Counted from the stretch's first letter, positions 18,790-27,957 are shown. The stretch is 64,000 nt of DNA from Lewinella sp038528965 (GCA_038528965.1 JBCBEC010000012.1:1-64000), one strand, 5' to 3'. Made by a program: numbers and translations. The notes: generated from the sequence alone by a model not told the origin.

Positions 18790-18830
18790 AAAAAACAACC
18801 GGAATTCTGACAAAAGCAAAATTCCGGTTG
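18790..18830 (-). terminator. Terminator after the zinc-ribbon gene
   Basis: A perfect 11-bp stem CAACCGGAATT (18796-18806) / AATTCCGGTTG (18820-18830) is followed on the minus strand by TTTTTTAT. It closes the 22.2-18.9 kb gene cluster before the TPR gene. Confidence 0.9.
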
Positions 18831-18906
18831 GACTAGAACTTACAGGAAATACCCTGCTTGCTGTTCTACGGTGACAGTAGCCACTGGGTTGCTGATTAAG
18901 CGAAAA

Positions 18907-19659
18907 CTATTCCGCTTCGACAGCTTTACCTGCGGTTACATCATCTACTAAGATACGGCCACAGTGCTCACAAGCAATGATCTTCTTACGCTGTGAAATT
19001 TCCAGCTGTATCTGTGGAGGAATACGGTTGAAACAGCCACCGCAAGAGTTACGCTCTACGGTAGCTACTGCCAAACCATTGCGGTAGCTCTTGCGAATCT
19101 TGTCGTAAGATTTCAAGAGACGCTCCTCAATGCCTTTACGTGCCTTATCCGAAGCTTTACGCAGCTTGTTTTCTTCTTTTTCAGTCTTCTCGATAATGGC
19201 TTCCAGCTCAACTTTCTTTTCAGATAGCTGCTCGCTCTTACCATCTCTGCGATCCTTAGCGGCTGCCAAAGTTTCGTTCTTGGCCTCTAGGTCACGCTTG
19301 ATCTGACCGATTTTCTTGTTTGACAACTGAATCTCCAGGCGCTGCATTTCTTGCTCCTTCATCAGCGCCTCGTATTCACGATTATTCTTCACATTATCCA
19401 TCTGCTTGCTGTAGCGTTCCAGCAAGCTCTCTGCCTCGTTAATATTGCGCTCGTGCCCGGCCATATCTGCCTCCATATCGTTGATCTGGTTCTCCAGACG
19501 ACCGATACGTGTATTTAAACCTTCAATTTCATCTTCCAGATCACTTACCTCCATAGGAAGCTCACCTTTCAGGATTTCCAATTCATCGAGCTTACTGTCG
19601 ATTGTTTGGAGATCGAACATATCCTGAAGCTTCTCTACTACTGTTTTTTCGGTTGCCAT
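18907..19659 (-). CDS. Coiled-coil protein with C4-type zinc ribbon
   Basis: About 250 residues from the ATG at 19659; a TTG two codons earlier is possible. A long coiled coil (residues ~10-175) leads into a zinc ribbon with CGGCFNRIPPQ and CEHCGRILV, giving the CxxC pairs of the zf-RING_7 / DUF164 family. Family members are conserved in many bacteria, sometimes next to NIF3 genes as here, and are thought to bind nucleic acid. The role is still unclear. It is downstream of the NIF3-like gene and ends in a strong terminator. Confidence 0.85.
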   Translation of the reverse strand: MATEKTVVEKLQDMFDLQTIDSKLDELEILKGELPMEVSDLEDEIEGLNTRIGRLENQINDMEADMAGHERNINEAESLLERYSKQMDNVKNNREYEALMKEQEMQRLEIQLSNKKIGQIKRDLEAKNETLAAAKDRRDGKSEQLSEKKVELEAIIEKTEKEENKLRKASDKARKGIEERLLKSYDKIRKSYRNGLAVATVERNSCGGCFNRIPPQIQLEISQRKKIIACEHCGRILVDDVTAGKAVEAE

Positions 19660-19715
19660 TGGCAATATATTTATGGTATTTGGAGTAACAAATTAATATG
19701 GGTTCCAACCCTTTC

Positions 19716-20753
19716 TTATAAATAACTAACGGGATTGGTATTCACTTTCGTTAAACGAACCGCAAAATTACCAAATTTTTCCCGAATTATGGTGGCCAGC
19801 AAATCAATCGTAAACTGCTCACTCTCATAGTGTCCCACATCCGCGATGATGATTTTTCCATCCGCATCGAAGAATTCATGATACTTGTAATCTGCGGTCA
19901 CGAATACTTGTGCTTTTGCACCTATAGCATTACGCAGTAAAAAACCTCCCGCACCGCCACAAAGTGCCACCGTTTTGATGGGTTCATTGCGTAATGGTGT
20001 GTATTTCACACAACCTACGTTGAGGCTTTCTTTTAAGTGCTGGAGAAAAGCCATTTCCTCCATTGGTTTAGGCAGCTCACCTACCATGCCAGACCCTACC
20101 AAGGGATTCTGGTTGGTAATTGGGGTATATACAGCATCGGCACTTTCATGGGCGGCTATACTAGAGCGTATGGCGCGCTGCAAGTGCACTGGATAGATAA
20201 CCTCCAATTGAATACTTACGCCTCCTTCTGGGCGGGCTCCTACGCTAAGCTGCCGCACAGAAGTACCCGGCGTTTGGGCGCCTTGTCCTGCTTTCAGGAT
20301 GGCATCTTTTAAACCATCGGCCTCAGTAGCGGATACCCAAACGGTAGCTTGGTGCAAATTAGCTTTTGGCGCCAGAATCCGAGTATTTACCAGCCCCAGC
20401 CGTTCTGCAATTTCGGCATTCACGCCTCGAGCGTATACATTGTCCAAGTTGGTGTGGATAGCATAGATCGCCACGTCGTTTCGGATAGCTGCCATTACTA
20501 CTCGTTCCACGTAAGTGCGCCCCGTAAAACGCTTCAAGCCTTTAAAAACAATAGGATGATGTGCTACCACTAGATTACAACCTTGAGTTACGGCTTCTTC
20601 GATCACCGCCTCAGTAGAGTCCAGGCAAGTGATCACACCCGTACATGTTTGCTGAGCATTGCCAACAATTAAACCGGCATTGTCATAGCCCTCCTGGTAT
20701 ACGGGAGGTGCCACGGATTCGAGATGCGCAATGACATCAGCAATCTTGGTCAT
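19716..20753 (-). CDS. NIF3 / DUF34 family dinuclear metal-binding protein
   Basis: The ATG at 20753 gives MTKIADVIAHLE, the normal family start, and avoids overlap with the upstream gene; ~345 residues. Metal-ligand motifs are VVAHHPIVFKG and IHTNLDN near the N-terminus and IADVGHYESEQ near the C-terminus. The inserted middle region (VGARPEGGVSIQLEVIYPV) is the PII-like domain of long NIF3 proteins. It is annotated elsewhere as GTP cyclohydrolase 1 type 2-like, but the activity is not settled. The start is 4 bp after the heptose nucleotidyltransferase stop, indicating an operon. Confidence 0.92.
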   Translation of the reverse strand: MTKIADVIAHLESVAPPVYQEGYDNAGLIVGNAQQTCTGVITCLDSTEAVIEEAVTQGCNLVVAHHPIVFKGLKRFTGRTYVERVVMAAIRNDVAIYAIHTNLDNVYARGVNAEIAERLGLVNTRILAPKANLHQATVWVSATEADGLKDAILKAGQGAQTPGTSVRQLSVGARPEGGVSIQLEVIYPVHLQRAIRSSIAAHESADAVYTPITNQNPLVGSGMVGELPKPMEEMAFLQHLKESLNVGCVKYTPLRNEPIKTVALCGGAGGFLLRNAIGAKAQVFVTADYKYHEFFDADGKIIIADVGHYESEQFTIDLLATIIREKFGNFAVRLTKVNTNPVSYL

Positions 20754-20757
20754 AGTT

Positions 20758-21243
20758 CTAACTTGATTTAATCTTCGCTTCGATGGCGCTCGTGCTGTAG
20801 CCCTCAACAAAAGGAAGTAAAGCTACCGTTCCATCCCAAGACTTAACCTCCTTAGCTCCTACTACATCTTCCTCTTTATAATCTGCTCCTTTTACAAGAA
20901 CATCTGGGCGCAGCATCTGGATTAATTCGAGGGGCGTATCTTCTCCAAAAAGTACGACTAGGTCTACAAATGCCAAGCTTGCTAGCAAAAGTGCTCTGGC
21001 CTGTTCGTCCATGATCGGACGATGACTCCCCTTGAGGCGCTGTACCGACTCGTCCGTATTTAAACCAATGACCAAGTGCTGCCCAAGGTTCCTGGCTTCC
21101 GCCAAATAGTTCAGGTGCCCAGGATGCATGAGGTCAAAACACCCATTGGTGAAAACGACTTTGCTACCGGAAACCCGCCAACCGGAAACGGTGAGGCGAG
21201 CTTCATCCCGGGTCTGAATCTTTGTACGGATTAGGTCGATCAT
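20758..21243 (-). CDS. rfaE2: Heptose-1-phosphate adenylyltransferase (RfaE2-like)
   Basis: 161-residue cytidylyltransferase-fold enzyme with the HxGH motif in TNGCFDLMHPGHLNYL and the C-terminal VLVKGADYKEEDVVGA and EGYSTSAIEAKI. These are hallmarks of the D-glycero-beta-D-manno-heptose 1-phosphate adenylyltransferase family (the C-terminal half of HldE). It would make ADP-heptose for lipopolysaccharide. It overlaps the PfkB-type kinase gene by 4 bp (ATGA), so translation is coupled. That kinase could supply the matching kinase step, though this is inferred only from position. Confidence 0.9.
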   Translation of the reverse strand: MIDLIRTKIQTRDEARLTVSGWRVSGSKVVFTNGCFDLMHPGHLNYLAEARNLGQHLVIGLNTDESVQRLKGSHRPIMDEQARALLLASLAFVDLVVLFGEDTPLELIQMLRPDVLVKGADYKEEDVVGAKEVKSWDGTVALLPFVEGYSTSAIEAKIKSS

Positions 21244-22166
21244 ATGTTCAGCTTAGCGTCGAAATTAACGAGCTGTACAAAGCGCAACATGCGTTCGGTA
21301 ATCATATCGTCATTCAGTTCCTTGAGGCGTTCCGTACTGAATTTCTCTACACAGAAGCTAGCCATAGCCGAACCGTATACGACTGCGCGCTTGAGGTTTT
21401 CGAATGAGATGTCATTGGTGGAAGCCAAGTAACCCATTAATCCACCCGCGAAGGTGTCGCCGGCACCGGTTGGATCAAATACTTCGGCAAGGGGTAGTGC
21501 TGGAGCAAAGAATACTTCATTTTCGTAGAAGAGTAGTGCGCCGTGTTCTCCTTTTTTGATGATGAGAATACGTGGCCCCATCTGGTGAATGACCTGTGCG
21601 GCCTTCACGAGCGAGTGCTCGCCTGAAAGCTGGCGTGCTTCTTCATCATTAATGGTGAGGATATCGATGCGCTTGAGTACCTCCTTGAGCTCGTCCATGG
21701 CCGTATCCATCCAGAAGTTCATGGTGTCCAGGGCGATGAGCTTGGGCTTTTGCTTCATTTGGTCGAGCACGCGCATTTGTACTGCCGGTGTCAGATTACC
21801 CAGCATTACAAATTCGGCGTCCTGATAGTCGGCGGGTAGTACGGGGTCAAAATCAGCCAGTACGTTGAGCTGCGTATCCAGGGTGTCCCGGCCGTTCATG
21901 TCATCGTGGTAGCGCCCGGCCCAGAAGAAAGACTTTTCACCTTGTTTTACTTGCAAGCCTGCCAGGTCCACGCCCCGGCTGCGTAAATCATCTAAATCAG
22001 CTTCTGGAAAATCATCTCCGATTACAGAAACTATTTTGATATTGCGAGTGTAGTAAGAGGCGGCTAGGGCAATGTAAGTAGCGGCACCACCCACTACCAT
22101 ATCAGCCCGCCCGAAAGGTGTTTCGATATTGTCAAAAGCGACAGTACCTACGACCAATAGACTCAT
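21240..22166 (-). CDS. PfkB family sugar kinase
   Basis: 308 residues with the ribokinase/PfkB signature: an N-terminal GG motif in DMVVGGAATYIALAAS and the catalytic DPTGAGDTFAGG. It phosphorylates a sugar or nucleoside with ATP; the substrate cannot be fixed from sequence. Overlap with the heptose nucleotidyltransferase gene by 4 bp suggests a role in the same pathway, but orthologues elsewhere are usually only called sugar kinases. First gene of the minus-strand cluster 22166-18907. Confidence 0.88.
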   Translation of the reverse strand: MSLLVVGTVAFDNIETPFGRADMVVGGAATYIALAASYYTRNIKIVSVIGDDFPEADLDDLRSRGVDLAGLQVKQGEKSFFWAGRYHDDMNGRDTLDTQLNVLADFDPVLPADYQDAEFVMLGNLTPAVQMRVLDQMKQKPKLIALDTMNFWMDTAMDELKEVLKRIDILTINDEEARQLSGEHSLVKAAQVIHQMGPRILIIKKGEHGALLFYENEVFFAPALPLAEVFDPTGAGDTFAGGLMGYLASTNDISFENLKRAVVYGSAMASFCVEKFSTERLKELNDDMITERMLRFVQLVNFDAKLNI

Positions 22167-22199
22167 CGAGATATTTTTTTGAAAAAATTATGCGCAAAT

Positions 22200-22231
22200 A
22201 TTGCACTTTTTGGGCGGACACCGTAAATTTG
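22200..22231 (+). promoter_or_regulatory. Candidate promoter of tRNA-Asn
   Basis: ATTG (22200-22203), 20 bp, then TAAATTTG (22224-22231) fits the Bacteroidota -33/-7 pattern, about 54 bp before the tRNA. Confidence 0.5.
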
Positions 22232-22284
22232 CGCTCGCTTCTTGGGAGAAGTTAATCTAAAAACAACTTCCAAAGCTAAAATAA

Positions 22285-22358
22285 GCCTCCTTAGCTCAGC
22301 TGGTTAGAGCGGCGGACTGTTAATCCGTAGGTCGAAGGTTCAAGTCCTTCAGGAGGCG
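22285..22358 (+). tRNA. tRNA-Asn (GUU)
   Basis: The full cloverleaf can be drawn: acceptor GCCTCCT/AGGAGGC (7 bp), D arm GCTC/GAGC, anticodon loop CTGTTAA with anticodon GTT, and T arm GAAGG-TTCAAGT-CCTTC. Length is 74 nt; the CCA end is not encoded. A terminator follows directly. Confidence 0.97.
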
Positions 22359-22366
22359 CGAAAAGG

Positions 22367-22396
22367 AAGGGATGCCGTGAGGCGTCCCTTTTTTGT
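22367..22396 (+). terminator. Terminator after tRNA-Asn
   Basis: The stem AAGGGATGCC / GGCGTCCCTT with a GTGA loop is followed by a T-run. Confidence 0.9.
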
Positions 22397-22508
22397 TTTA
22401 TATCTGCGCTCTTGTATGTCTTTGTTGTTTCCTATCTTCCTAAAGTCAATAGCTATTAAGTAAGCGAGGGGGTTTCTAATGTGTTGCATCGCTATTAATG
22501 TTTGTAGA

Positions 22509-23150
22509 ATGATAGTTACTAAAAACTGGCTCTTTCTTGTGCTTTTTCTGTCGCTACTAACTTCATGCAGTAATGATGAAGCAGCAATTACAGACCTTTT
22601 TCAAAACTACAAGTCAGCATTAGTCGCTAAGGACTATTCCGTCCTTTGTTCATCCCTCGATAATAAGTCTATTCAATTGTTCAAAGACCTTGCAAGGTTT
22701 GCACGACTAGCAGATAGCTTAGAACTAAGTAAGACGCCGATCTTCGTTCGCTACGAGGTTCTTTTACTTCGTCAGCAACTGATCCGTGAAGAGCTTCTTG
22801 ATTTAAATTGGGAGGATGTTTGCAAGATTGGCACGGACAAAATAGTCCTTAATGAAAATTTATACAACAGTCAATTAGGTGTCAATAAGATAAAGGATAA
22901 TCAGGCCGTGTACTATCTTGTTATCAACGGCAAACAAACTGAAAATGCACTCTACTTTCGGAAGGAAGAATCGGGTTGGAAGCTCAACGCCGCAAAATAC
23001 TACGCAATGATGAGCCGAATGTCTTACGTTGAAGGCATCGCGAATGGGAATAAAGCGCTCCAAAACCAACGTTTGGAACAAAAAGTAGCGTTTCAGGCTG
23101 ACGCTCCATTAAAACCCTATATTTGGCTTCCCCCTTCCGAGTGGGAGTAG
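22509..23150 (+). CDS. Lipoprotein of unknown function
   Basis: The ATG at 22509 opens a lipoprotein signal (MIVTKNWLFLVLFLSLLTSC); an upstream in-frame ATG adds 10 residues without hydrophobic character. About 213 residues. The region after the lipobox (ITDLFQNYKSALVAKDYSVL) has the feel of NTF2/DUF-type periplasmic domains (helix, then beta sheet with YYLVINGKQTENALYFRKE). No firm family. It converges on the amylase gene with only 13 bp between stops. Confidence 0.65.
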   Translation: MIVTKNWLFLVLFLSLLTSCSNDEAAITDLFQNYKSALVAKDYSVLCSSLDNKSIQLFKDLARFARLADSLELSKTPIFVRYEVLLLRQQLIREELLDLNWEDVCKIGTDKIVLNENLYNSQLGVNKIKDNQAVYYLVINGKQTENALYFRKEESGWKLNAAKYYAMMSRMSYVEGIANGNKALQNQRLEQKVAFQADAPLKPYIWLPPSEWE

Positions 23151-23163
23151 TGAGTAATGGGAT

Positions 23164-25014
23164 CTACTCCACCTCCAACAACAAAACCGACCGCCCTGGA
23201 ACGGAAATCTCCTCCCCCGTTAAATCATAGCGCTTACCATCCATTACATCTTGGCCTGCTTGGTGCCCAGCCAACTGCTCCACAAAGCGGTCTAGTGTTA
23301 AGTCTGTATCCTCCTCGTTCTTATTCATCACCACCATTACCTTCTGCTCATCATCATAGCGGAAGTATACGTAAATACCATCTTCCGGTAGGAAATGCGT
23401 CAGTTTGCCATAGTGGATAGCCGAGGCTCCTTGGCGCCATTTAAGCAGTTTCTGAGTAAAGGCTTGTGCTTCTTTTTGCTCAGCCTTGAGTCCATCACCG
23501 CTAAAAGCGTTGACCTTGTCACCCGCCCAGCCGCCGGGGAAATCACTACGAATATCTCCGTGGTCGCCCTCTGGGCCGTTACTCATGAGGATTTCAGTAC
23601 CGTAGTAAAGTTGTGGAATACCGCGCGTGGTACAGAAGTAGACCATGGCCATGCGGAATAGATCTTCATTTTCATTGACTTGCTTGAAAATGCGGCTCAT
23701 ATCGTGATTGTCGGGGAAGATCACCAGGTTGTAGGGATCAGCGTAGAGAAAGTCTTGTGCCAGCATTTCGTAAGCAGTAATCCAGCCAGATTTGAAGCCT
23801 TCCTCCTCAACCAGGGCATTCGCAAAGGCGCGTTGCATAGGGAAATCCATTAAACTTGGGAGGTAGGAGACGTAGCCATTCGGGTTGTCTTTGCCCGCTT
23901 GCCAGTAGGCTACTGTACTGGGGCGCTCAAACCACTCTTCCCCTACGATATTCAGGTAAGGAAATTCTTCCATCAAACGGCGTGTCCATTCCGACATGAA
24001 ATCTTCGTCGGGGTAAGGATAGGTATCCATGCGAATGCCGGCCAGCCCCAGATATTCTACCCACCAGATGCTATTTTGGATGAGGTAGGTAGCCATGAAG
24101 GAGTTGCGTTGGTTCAGGTCAGGCATAGTGGGTACGAACCAACCGTCGGCGAAGATCTTGCGATCGATGTCGGACGCGTAGGGGTCTTGCAACACAGTCT
24201 TGCGGTGGTTGGTTTGGGTATATGTAGGCCAGTTGTTAATCCAGTCTTCTGTGGGCGGGTCTTGCATCCACCAGTGTTCTAAACCACAGTGATTAACGAT
24301 CATGTCCATGATAAACTTGATGCCATTGTCACGCGCGGAACCGACCAATTTTTGGTACTCCTCGTTACTACCAAAACGTTGGTCTACGCGGTAGAAATCG
24401 GTGGTAGAATAGCCGTGGTAAGAGTACTCTGGCATATCGTTCTCCAATAGTGGATTCACCCAAATGGCGGTAAAGCCCATGTCTTTGATGTAATCCAGGT
24501 GCTGGAGCATTCCGGCGATATCGCCTCCGTGTCGGCCACCTAGCAATTTGCGGTTGGGTGCTTCTTTCATACCTGTTACCGCATCGTTGTCCGGGTTTCC
24601 GTTGGCAAAACGGTCCGGGGTGATGAGGTACATGACATCCGTATTATCAAAGCCTTGGCGGAAAGCTGCGTCGGTAGAACGGTTCTCCAGGGTCCATTCT
24701 TGGGTTAAGATTGAGTTGCCATTGCGTGAAAAGCTAAAATCTACCTTACCGGTGGCAGCCTGCTCGGAAATTTTAAGGTTTACGAATAGGTAATTAGGGT
24801 TGGATACCCGAATCACTTCTTCAATACTTACTCCCTGATGGCTGGTAGAAGGTAGGAGATCACCAATGTTTTCACCGTAGAACATTAGTTGCACATCTGC
24901 CTGCTTCATCCCCGCCCACCAAGAAGGGGGCTCTACGCGTTCTATGCTCGAAGTCTGGGCAGTAATGGAAAATGTTGTGAAGAGAACAAACAGTGCGGTG
25001 AACCAAAGTCTCAT
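23164..25014 (-). CDS. Secreted GH13 alpha-amylase / cyclomaltodextrinase-like enzyme
   Basis: 616 residues with a signal peptide (MRLWFTALFVLFTTFSITAQ). An N-terminal beta domain (IERVEPPSWWAGMKQADVQL) matches the cyclomaltodextrinase N-domain. The TIM barrel carries the GH13 conserved regions: DMIVNHCG (I), GIRMDTYP with the Asp nucleophile (II), IVGEEWF with the acid/base Glu (III), and FPDNHDMSR (IV). A C-terminal beta domain ends PGRSVLLLEVE. It should hydrolyse alpha-glucans or cyclodextrins outside the cytoplasm; no sus transporter genes are adjacent. Confidence 0.93.
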   Translation of the reverse strand: MRLWFTALFVLFTTFSITAQTSSIERVEPPSWWAGMKQADVQLMFYGENIGDLLPSTSHQGVSIEEVIRVSNPNYLFVNLKISEQAATGKVDFSFSRNGNSILTQEWTLENRSTDAAFRQGFDNTDVMYLITPDRFANGNPDNDAVTGMKEAPNRKLLGGRHGGDIAGMLQHLDYIKDMGFTAIWVNPLLENDMPEYSYHGYSTTDFYRVDQRFGSNEEYQKLVGSARDNGIKFIMDMIVNHCGLEHWWMQDPPTEDWINNWPTYTQTNHRKTVLQDPYASDIDRKIFADGWFVPTMPDLNQRNSFMATYLIQNSIWWVEYLGLAGIRMDTYPYPDEDFMSEWTRRLMEEFPYLNIVGEEWFERPSTVAYWQAGKDNPNGYVSYLPSLMDFPMQRAFANALVEEEGFKSGWITAYEMLAQDFLYADPYNLVIFPDNHDMSRIFKQVNENEDLFRMAMVYFCTTRGIPQLYYGTEILMSNGPEGDHGDIRSDFPGGWAGDKVNAFSGDGLKAEQKEAQAFTQKLLKWRQGASAIHYGKLTHFLPEDGIYVYFRYDDEQKVMVVMNKNEEDTDLTLDRFVEQLAGHQAGQDVMDGKRYDLTGEEISVPGRSVLLLEVE

Positions 25015-25334
25015 AGATAAGTGTTTTATAGGCTATGTTTTAACTGAACTGATTTAATGTATTGGTCTGCGGATGAGGTCAATGAATTGTTTTTACTGAC
25101 AAGTCGCTTTTGGAGGAGCATACTTGGAAAGTACGCGACAAGAAAAAGACGAAGCTCAGGAGAAACAAGGCATTAGGGCGCAATCCAGAGGAAAACTTTA
25201 AACCAGTTCACTGACATAAATATACAAGACGAGCCGAAGAACCCGCGGATTTTGCAGTGATTGACCGCATTACAGAAATCACTAGTGGCTGAGTACCGTA
25301 TTTCCGCCTACCTTCGCAGCAAAGAAGCAGTTTT
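25015..25334. other. Divergent promoter region between amylase and dapA
   Basis: There is no ORF of note. TACCTTCG (25311-25318), just before dapA, is one base off the TAnnTTTG -7 box. No riboswitch-like structure was recognised. Confidence 0.35.
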
Positions 25335-26225
25335 ATGAATACACATACCTGGGCGGGGGTCTACACCGCAATCGTCACCCCGTTTATTGATGGAGAAGTT
25401 GATTTTGCCAGTCTGAAAAAGCTTGTAGCTGAACAAGTAGAAGCCGGTGTGCAGGGCATTGTAGCGGTAGGTACTACCGGTGAATCTCCTACCCTAAATA
25501 TCAAAGAACACTTGGAAGTAGTGGCCACTATTGTGGAAGCCGCTGCGGGAAAAGTGCAAGTGATTGCTGGTACTGGCTCTAATGATACCCGGTCAGCGTT
25601 GCACACCACCAAAGAAGCGGATGCTTTGGGGGTGGATGGTTTCCTGCAAGTGGGGCCGTACTACAATAAGCCGAGTCAGGAAGGATTGTTTCAGCATTTT
25701 TCCGCCATTGCTGAGGCAACGGATAAGCCAATCATGCTGTACTCTATTCCGGGCCGCAGTGGTATTGCCATTGACACGTCTACGGTGGTTCGCCTGAGAG
25801 CGCGCCATGCGCATATCAATTGTATTAAGGAGGCAGGTGGTTCTTGTGATAAGGTGTCGGAACTGGTACATGAGCTAGGAGATTCGGTAGCGGTACTCTG
25901 TGGCGATGATGCCTTGACGCTCCCCTTTATGTCCGTTGGTGCACAGGGGGTAGTTAGTGTAACTTCCAATCTGCTACCTAAAGGCATGGTAGACATGGTG
26001 GCCGCTGCATTGAGCAACGATTATGCTACAGCTCGCAAAATTCACGCGGAGTATTTCCCACTATTCGCCAATATGCTTTCGCTTGAACCTAATCCGGTGA
26101 GTATCAAATACGCAATGCAGTTAGCGGGTAAAATTACTTCCGCTGAAGTACGCTTGCCTCTGGTAATGCCATCTGCTGCAAGTGAAGAGACTTTGAAGGA
26201 CTTGCTCAAAGCCGTGGTCGTATGA
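25335..26225 (+). CDS. dapA: 4-hydroxy-tetrahydrodipicolinate synthase
   Basis: First committed step of the lysine and meso-diaminopimelate pathway: condensation of pyruvate with aspartate semialdehyde. 296 residues, typical length. Motifs are GTTGESPTL, Tyr136 in MLYSIPGRSG, and the Schiff-base Lys165 in INCIKEAGG. It overlaps dapB by 4 bp (stop within ATGA), so the two are translationally coupled. Confidence 0.97.
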   Translation: MNTHTWAGVYTAIVTPFIDGEVDFASLKKLVAEQVEAGVQGIVAVGTTGESPTLNIKEHLEVVATIVEAAAGKVQVIAGTGSNDTRSALHTTKEADALGVDGFLQVGPYYNKPSQEGLFQHFSAIAEATDKPIMLYSIPGRSGIAIDTSTVVRLRARHAHINCIKEAGGSCDKVSELVHELGDSVAVLCGDDALTLPFMSVGAQGVVSVTSNLLPKGMVDMVAAALSNDYATARKIHAEYFPLFANMLSLEPNPVSIKYAMQLAGKITSAEVRLPLVMPSAASEETLKDLLKAVVV

Positions 26226-26947
26226 AAATCTACTTACACGGTTCTACAGGGCGAATGGGCCAGGCCGTAAAAATTGCTGCGGCCCAGCAGGGCTTCGAAA
26301 TTGTTGATAGTGATCGGGGGCAGGATAATGTACTGCGGGCAATCGAAGCAGCGGATGTAGTAATCGACTTTAGTTCGCACGAAGCTACGGGACCGCTGGC
26401 CAGCATGGCTGTCCAATACAAAACGCCGCTAGTGATTGGTACCACCGGGCACGATGAAGCGGAGCGAGCAGCAATCTTAGCCTACCAGGAACACCTTCCA
26501 ATGGTTTGGGCAGGGAACTTTTCCTTAGGGGTTAATCTGTTATTCTATTTAGCAGAACGAGTAGCCGCGACGCTCCCAATCAGTTATCATCCAGAAATTG
26601 TAGAAATGCACCACCGGATGAAAAAGGATGCCCCAAGTGGTACCGCCGAAAATCTAGTTCAGGCTATCCTACGTGGGCGGTCATGGTCTTCAGATACCGT
26701 GAAACATGGCCGTAGCGGCATCACTGGAGAGCGACCAGACGAAGAAATTGGGGTGCATGCCCTGCGCGGTGGTGAAGTAGTAGGCGAACATAGCGTTCAT
26801 TTTGCAGGCCCTGGCGAGCGATTGGAGCTCAAGCACCAAGCCACGGACCGACGCATCTTTGCCGAAGGGGCATTGGTAGCCGCTAGTTGGCTGCTAGATC
26901 AAAAACCTGGGTTGTATAATATGCAGGATGTGTTGGGGCTAAAGTGA
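26222..26947 (+). CDS. dapB: 4-hydroxy-tetrahydrodipicolinate reductase
   Basis: Second enzyme of the dapAB pair; reduces the dapA product with NAD(P)H. 241 residues. It has an N-terminal nucleotide-binding segment (GSTGRMGQAVKIAAAQ), VIGTTGHDEAE, and the catalytic substrate loop EMHHRMKKDAPSGTAE, with the HHRxKxDAPSGTA signature intact. A repeat-rich spacer follows the gene. Confidence 0.97.
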   Translation: MKIYLHGSTGRMGQAVKIAAAQQGFEIVDSDRGQDNVLRAIEAADVVIDFSSHEATGPLASMAVQYKTPLVIGTTGHDEAERAAILAYQEHLPMVWAGNFSLGVNLLFYLAERVAATLPISYHPEIVEMHHRMKKDAPSGTAENLVQAILRGRSWSSDTVKHGRSGITGERPDEEIGVHALRGGEVVGEHSVHFAGPGERLELKHQATDRRIFAEGALVAASWLLDQKPGLYNMQDVLGLK

Positions 26948-27044
26948 TCCGACTGCGCTAAAGCTTCGTCGGATAAGTGAAAGTGCCAGTTAAAATTAAA
27001 GTAACAGGGCTTATTAAGATGTTATAGGTCTTAGCATTTACCGA

Positions 27045-27190
27045 CATCGTACACCAAACATTCTCCGCTCGCCGGAGCTTTCAGCGTAGGTGAGAAACAC
27101 CGTACACCTAACATCGTACATCGTACACCTAACATCGTACATCGTACACCTAACATCGTACACCGTACATCAAACACCGTACATCAATCC
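27045..27190. repeat. 21-bp tandem repeat with CATCGTACA words
   Basis: Three near-identical 21-bp units (27104-27124, 27125-27145, 27146-27166; unit begins ACACCTAACATCGTACA) are followed by a degenerate fourth that runs to the next ATG. An upstream part contains GAGCTTTCA and CATCGTACACC. The same words, including GAGCTTTCA, recur at 46440-46615, so this is a dispersed family with local tandem expansion. Confidence 0.75.
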
Positions 27191-27904
27191 ATGACTCCTA
27201 CTACCCGACAACGCGGTAAACATCCTAACGACGATCAGCTCTTCTCGTCCCTCTGGCAAGAGGTTTTGCGGGAGGCCGCAAACGACCACTCCTATTTACT
27301 CACCAGGGGGTACGGAGCTAATTCAGCTTTGGAATTAGTAGGCAATCGTTACAAGTTAAACAAGCGCCAACGGCAGGCACTGCTACGCATTAGTGCATCA
27401 GAGCAGGAGATTGCCACTAGGCAGGCCAAGGTCTGCACCGCACAAGATTTGCAAGGTACTACCGTAGCCATTGATGGATTTAATTTGCTCATCCTATTGG
27501 AGAATGCCTATTCTGGAGCCTTCGTTTTTCATTGCCGAGATAATTGCTACCGCGATATTTCCAGCGTGCACGGTAGCTATAAGCACATTCGGCAAACTGC
27601 CGAAGCAATCGTTCTCGTTGGGCAAGTACTCCAGCAGCTAGGTGTGGCTTCGGTGCACTGGTATCTAGATCAACCGGTTTCTAATAGTGGGCGCTTGAAG
27701 GTATTTCTGCAAGAAAGCGCACAGAAGTATAATTGGAATTGGCAGATTGAGCTAAGCTATGATCCCGATAAGGTTTTAGCAGATAGCAGTAAGATCGTCA
27801 TTACCTCTGATGGCTGGGTGCTAGATCAGGCTCAGCGCTGGTTTAATCTAGGCAAGTTGTTATTGGAGGATCATTTGCCGGATGTAAATATTGTTAGGGT
27901 TTGA
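27191..27904 (+). CDS. DUF434 / DUF5616 domain protein
   Basis: 237 residues. The N-terminal part (LTRGYGANSALELVGNRY, LNKRQRQALLR) is the DUF434 domain. The rest (AIDGFNLLILLENAYSG, FHCRDNCYRDISSVHG, IVITSDGWVLDQAQRWFN) is the associated DUF5616 domain with conserved acidic residues, reminiscent of PIN/NYN-type nucleases. The nuclease idea is inference. The tandem repeat reaches its start codon. Confidence 0.8.
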   Translation: MTPTTRQRGKHPNDDQLFSSLWQEVLREAANDHSYLLTRGYGANSALELVGNRYKLNKRQRQALLRISASEQEIATRQAKVCTAQDLQGTTVAIDGFNLLILLENAYSGAFVFHCRDNCYRDISSVHGSYKHIRQTAEAIVLVGQVLQQLGVASVHWYLDQPVSNSGRLKVFLQESAQKYNWNWQIELSYDPDKVLADSSKIVITSDGWVLDQAQRWFNLGKLLLEDHLPDVNIVRV

Positions 27905-27957
27905 GGCGTGACGAAAACTCTTTGGAGTTCCTCAACCAGCTAACATTCGAACAATCA

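Noticed and set aside
25015..25334. Lysine riboswitch before dapA
   Set aside because: No long paired leader or conserved lysine-riboswitch sequence could be drawn, and this class is not usual in Bacteroidota.
27104..27190. Possible CRISPR array
   Set aside because: The 21-bp units are directly adjacent with no unique spacers and no cas genes nearby; it is a simple tandem repeat.
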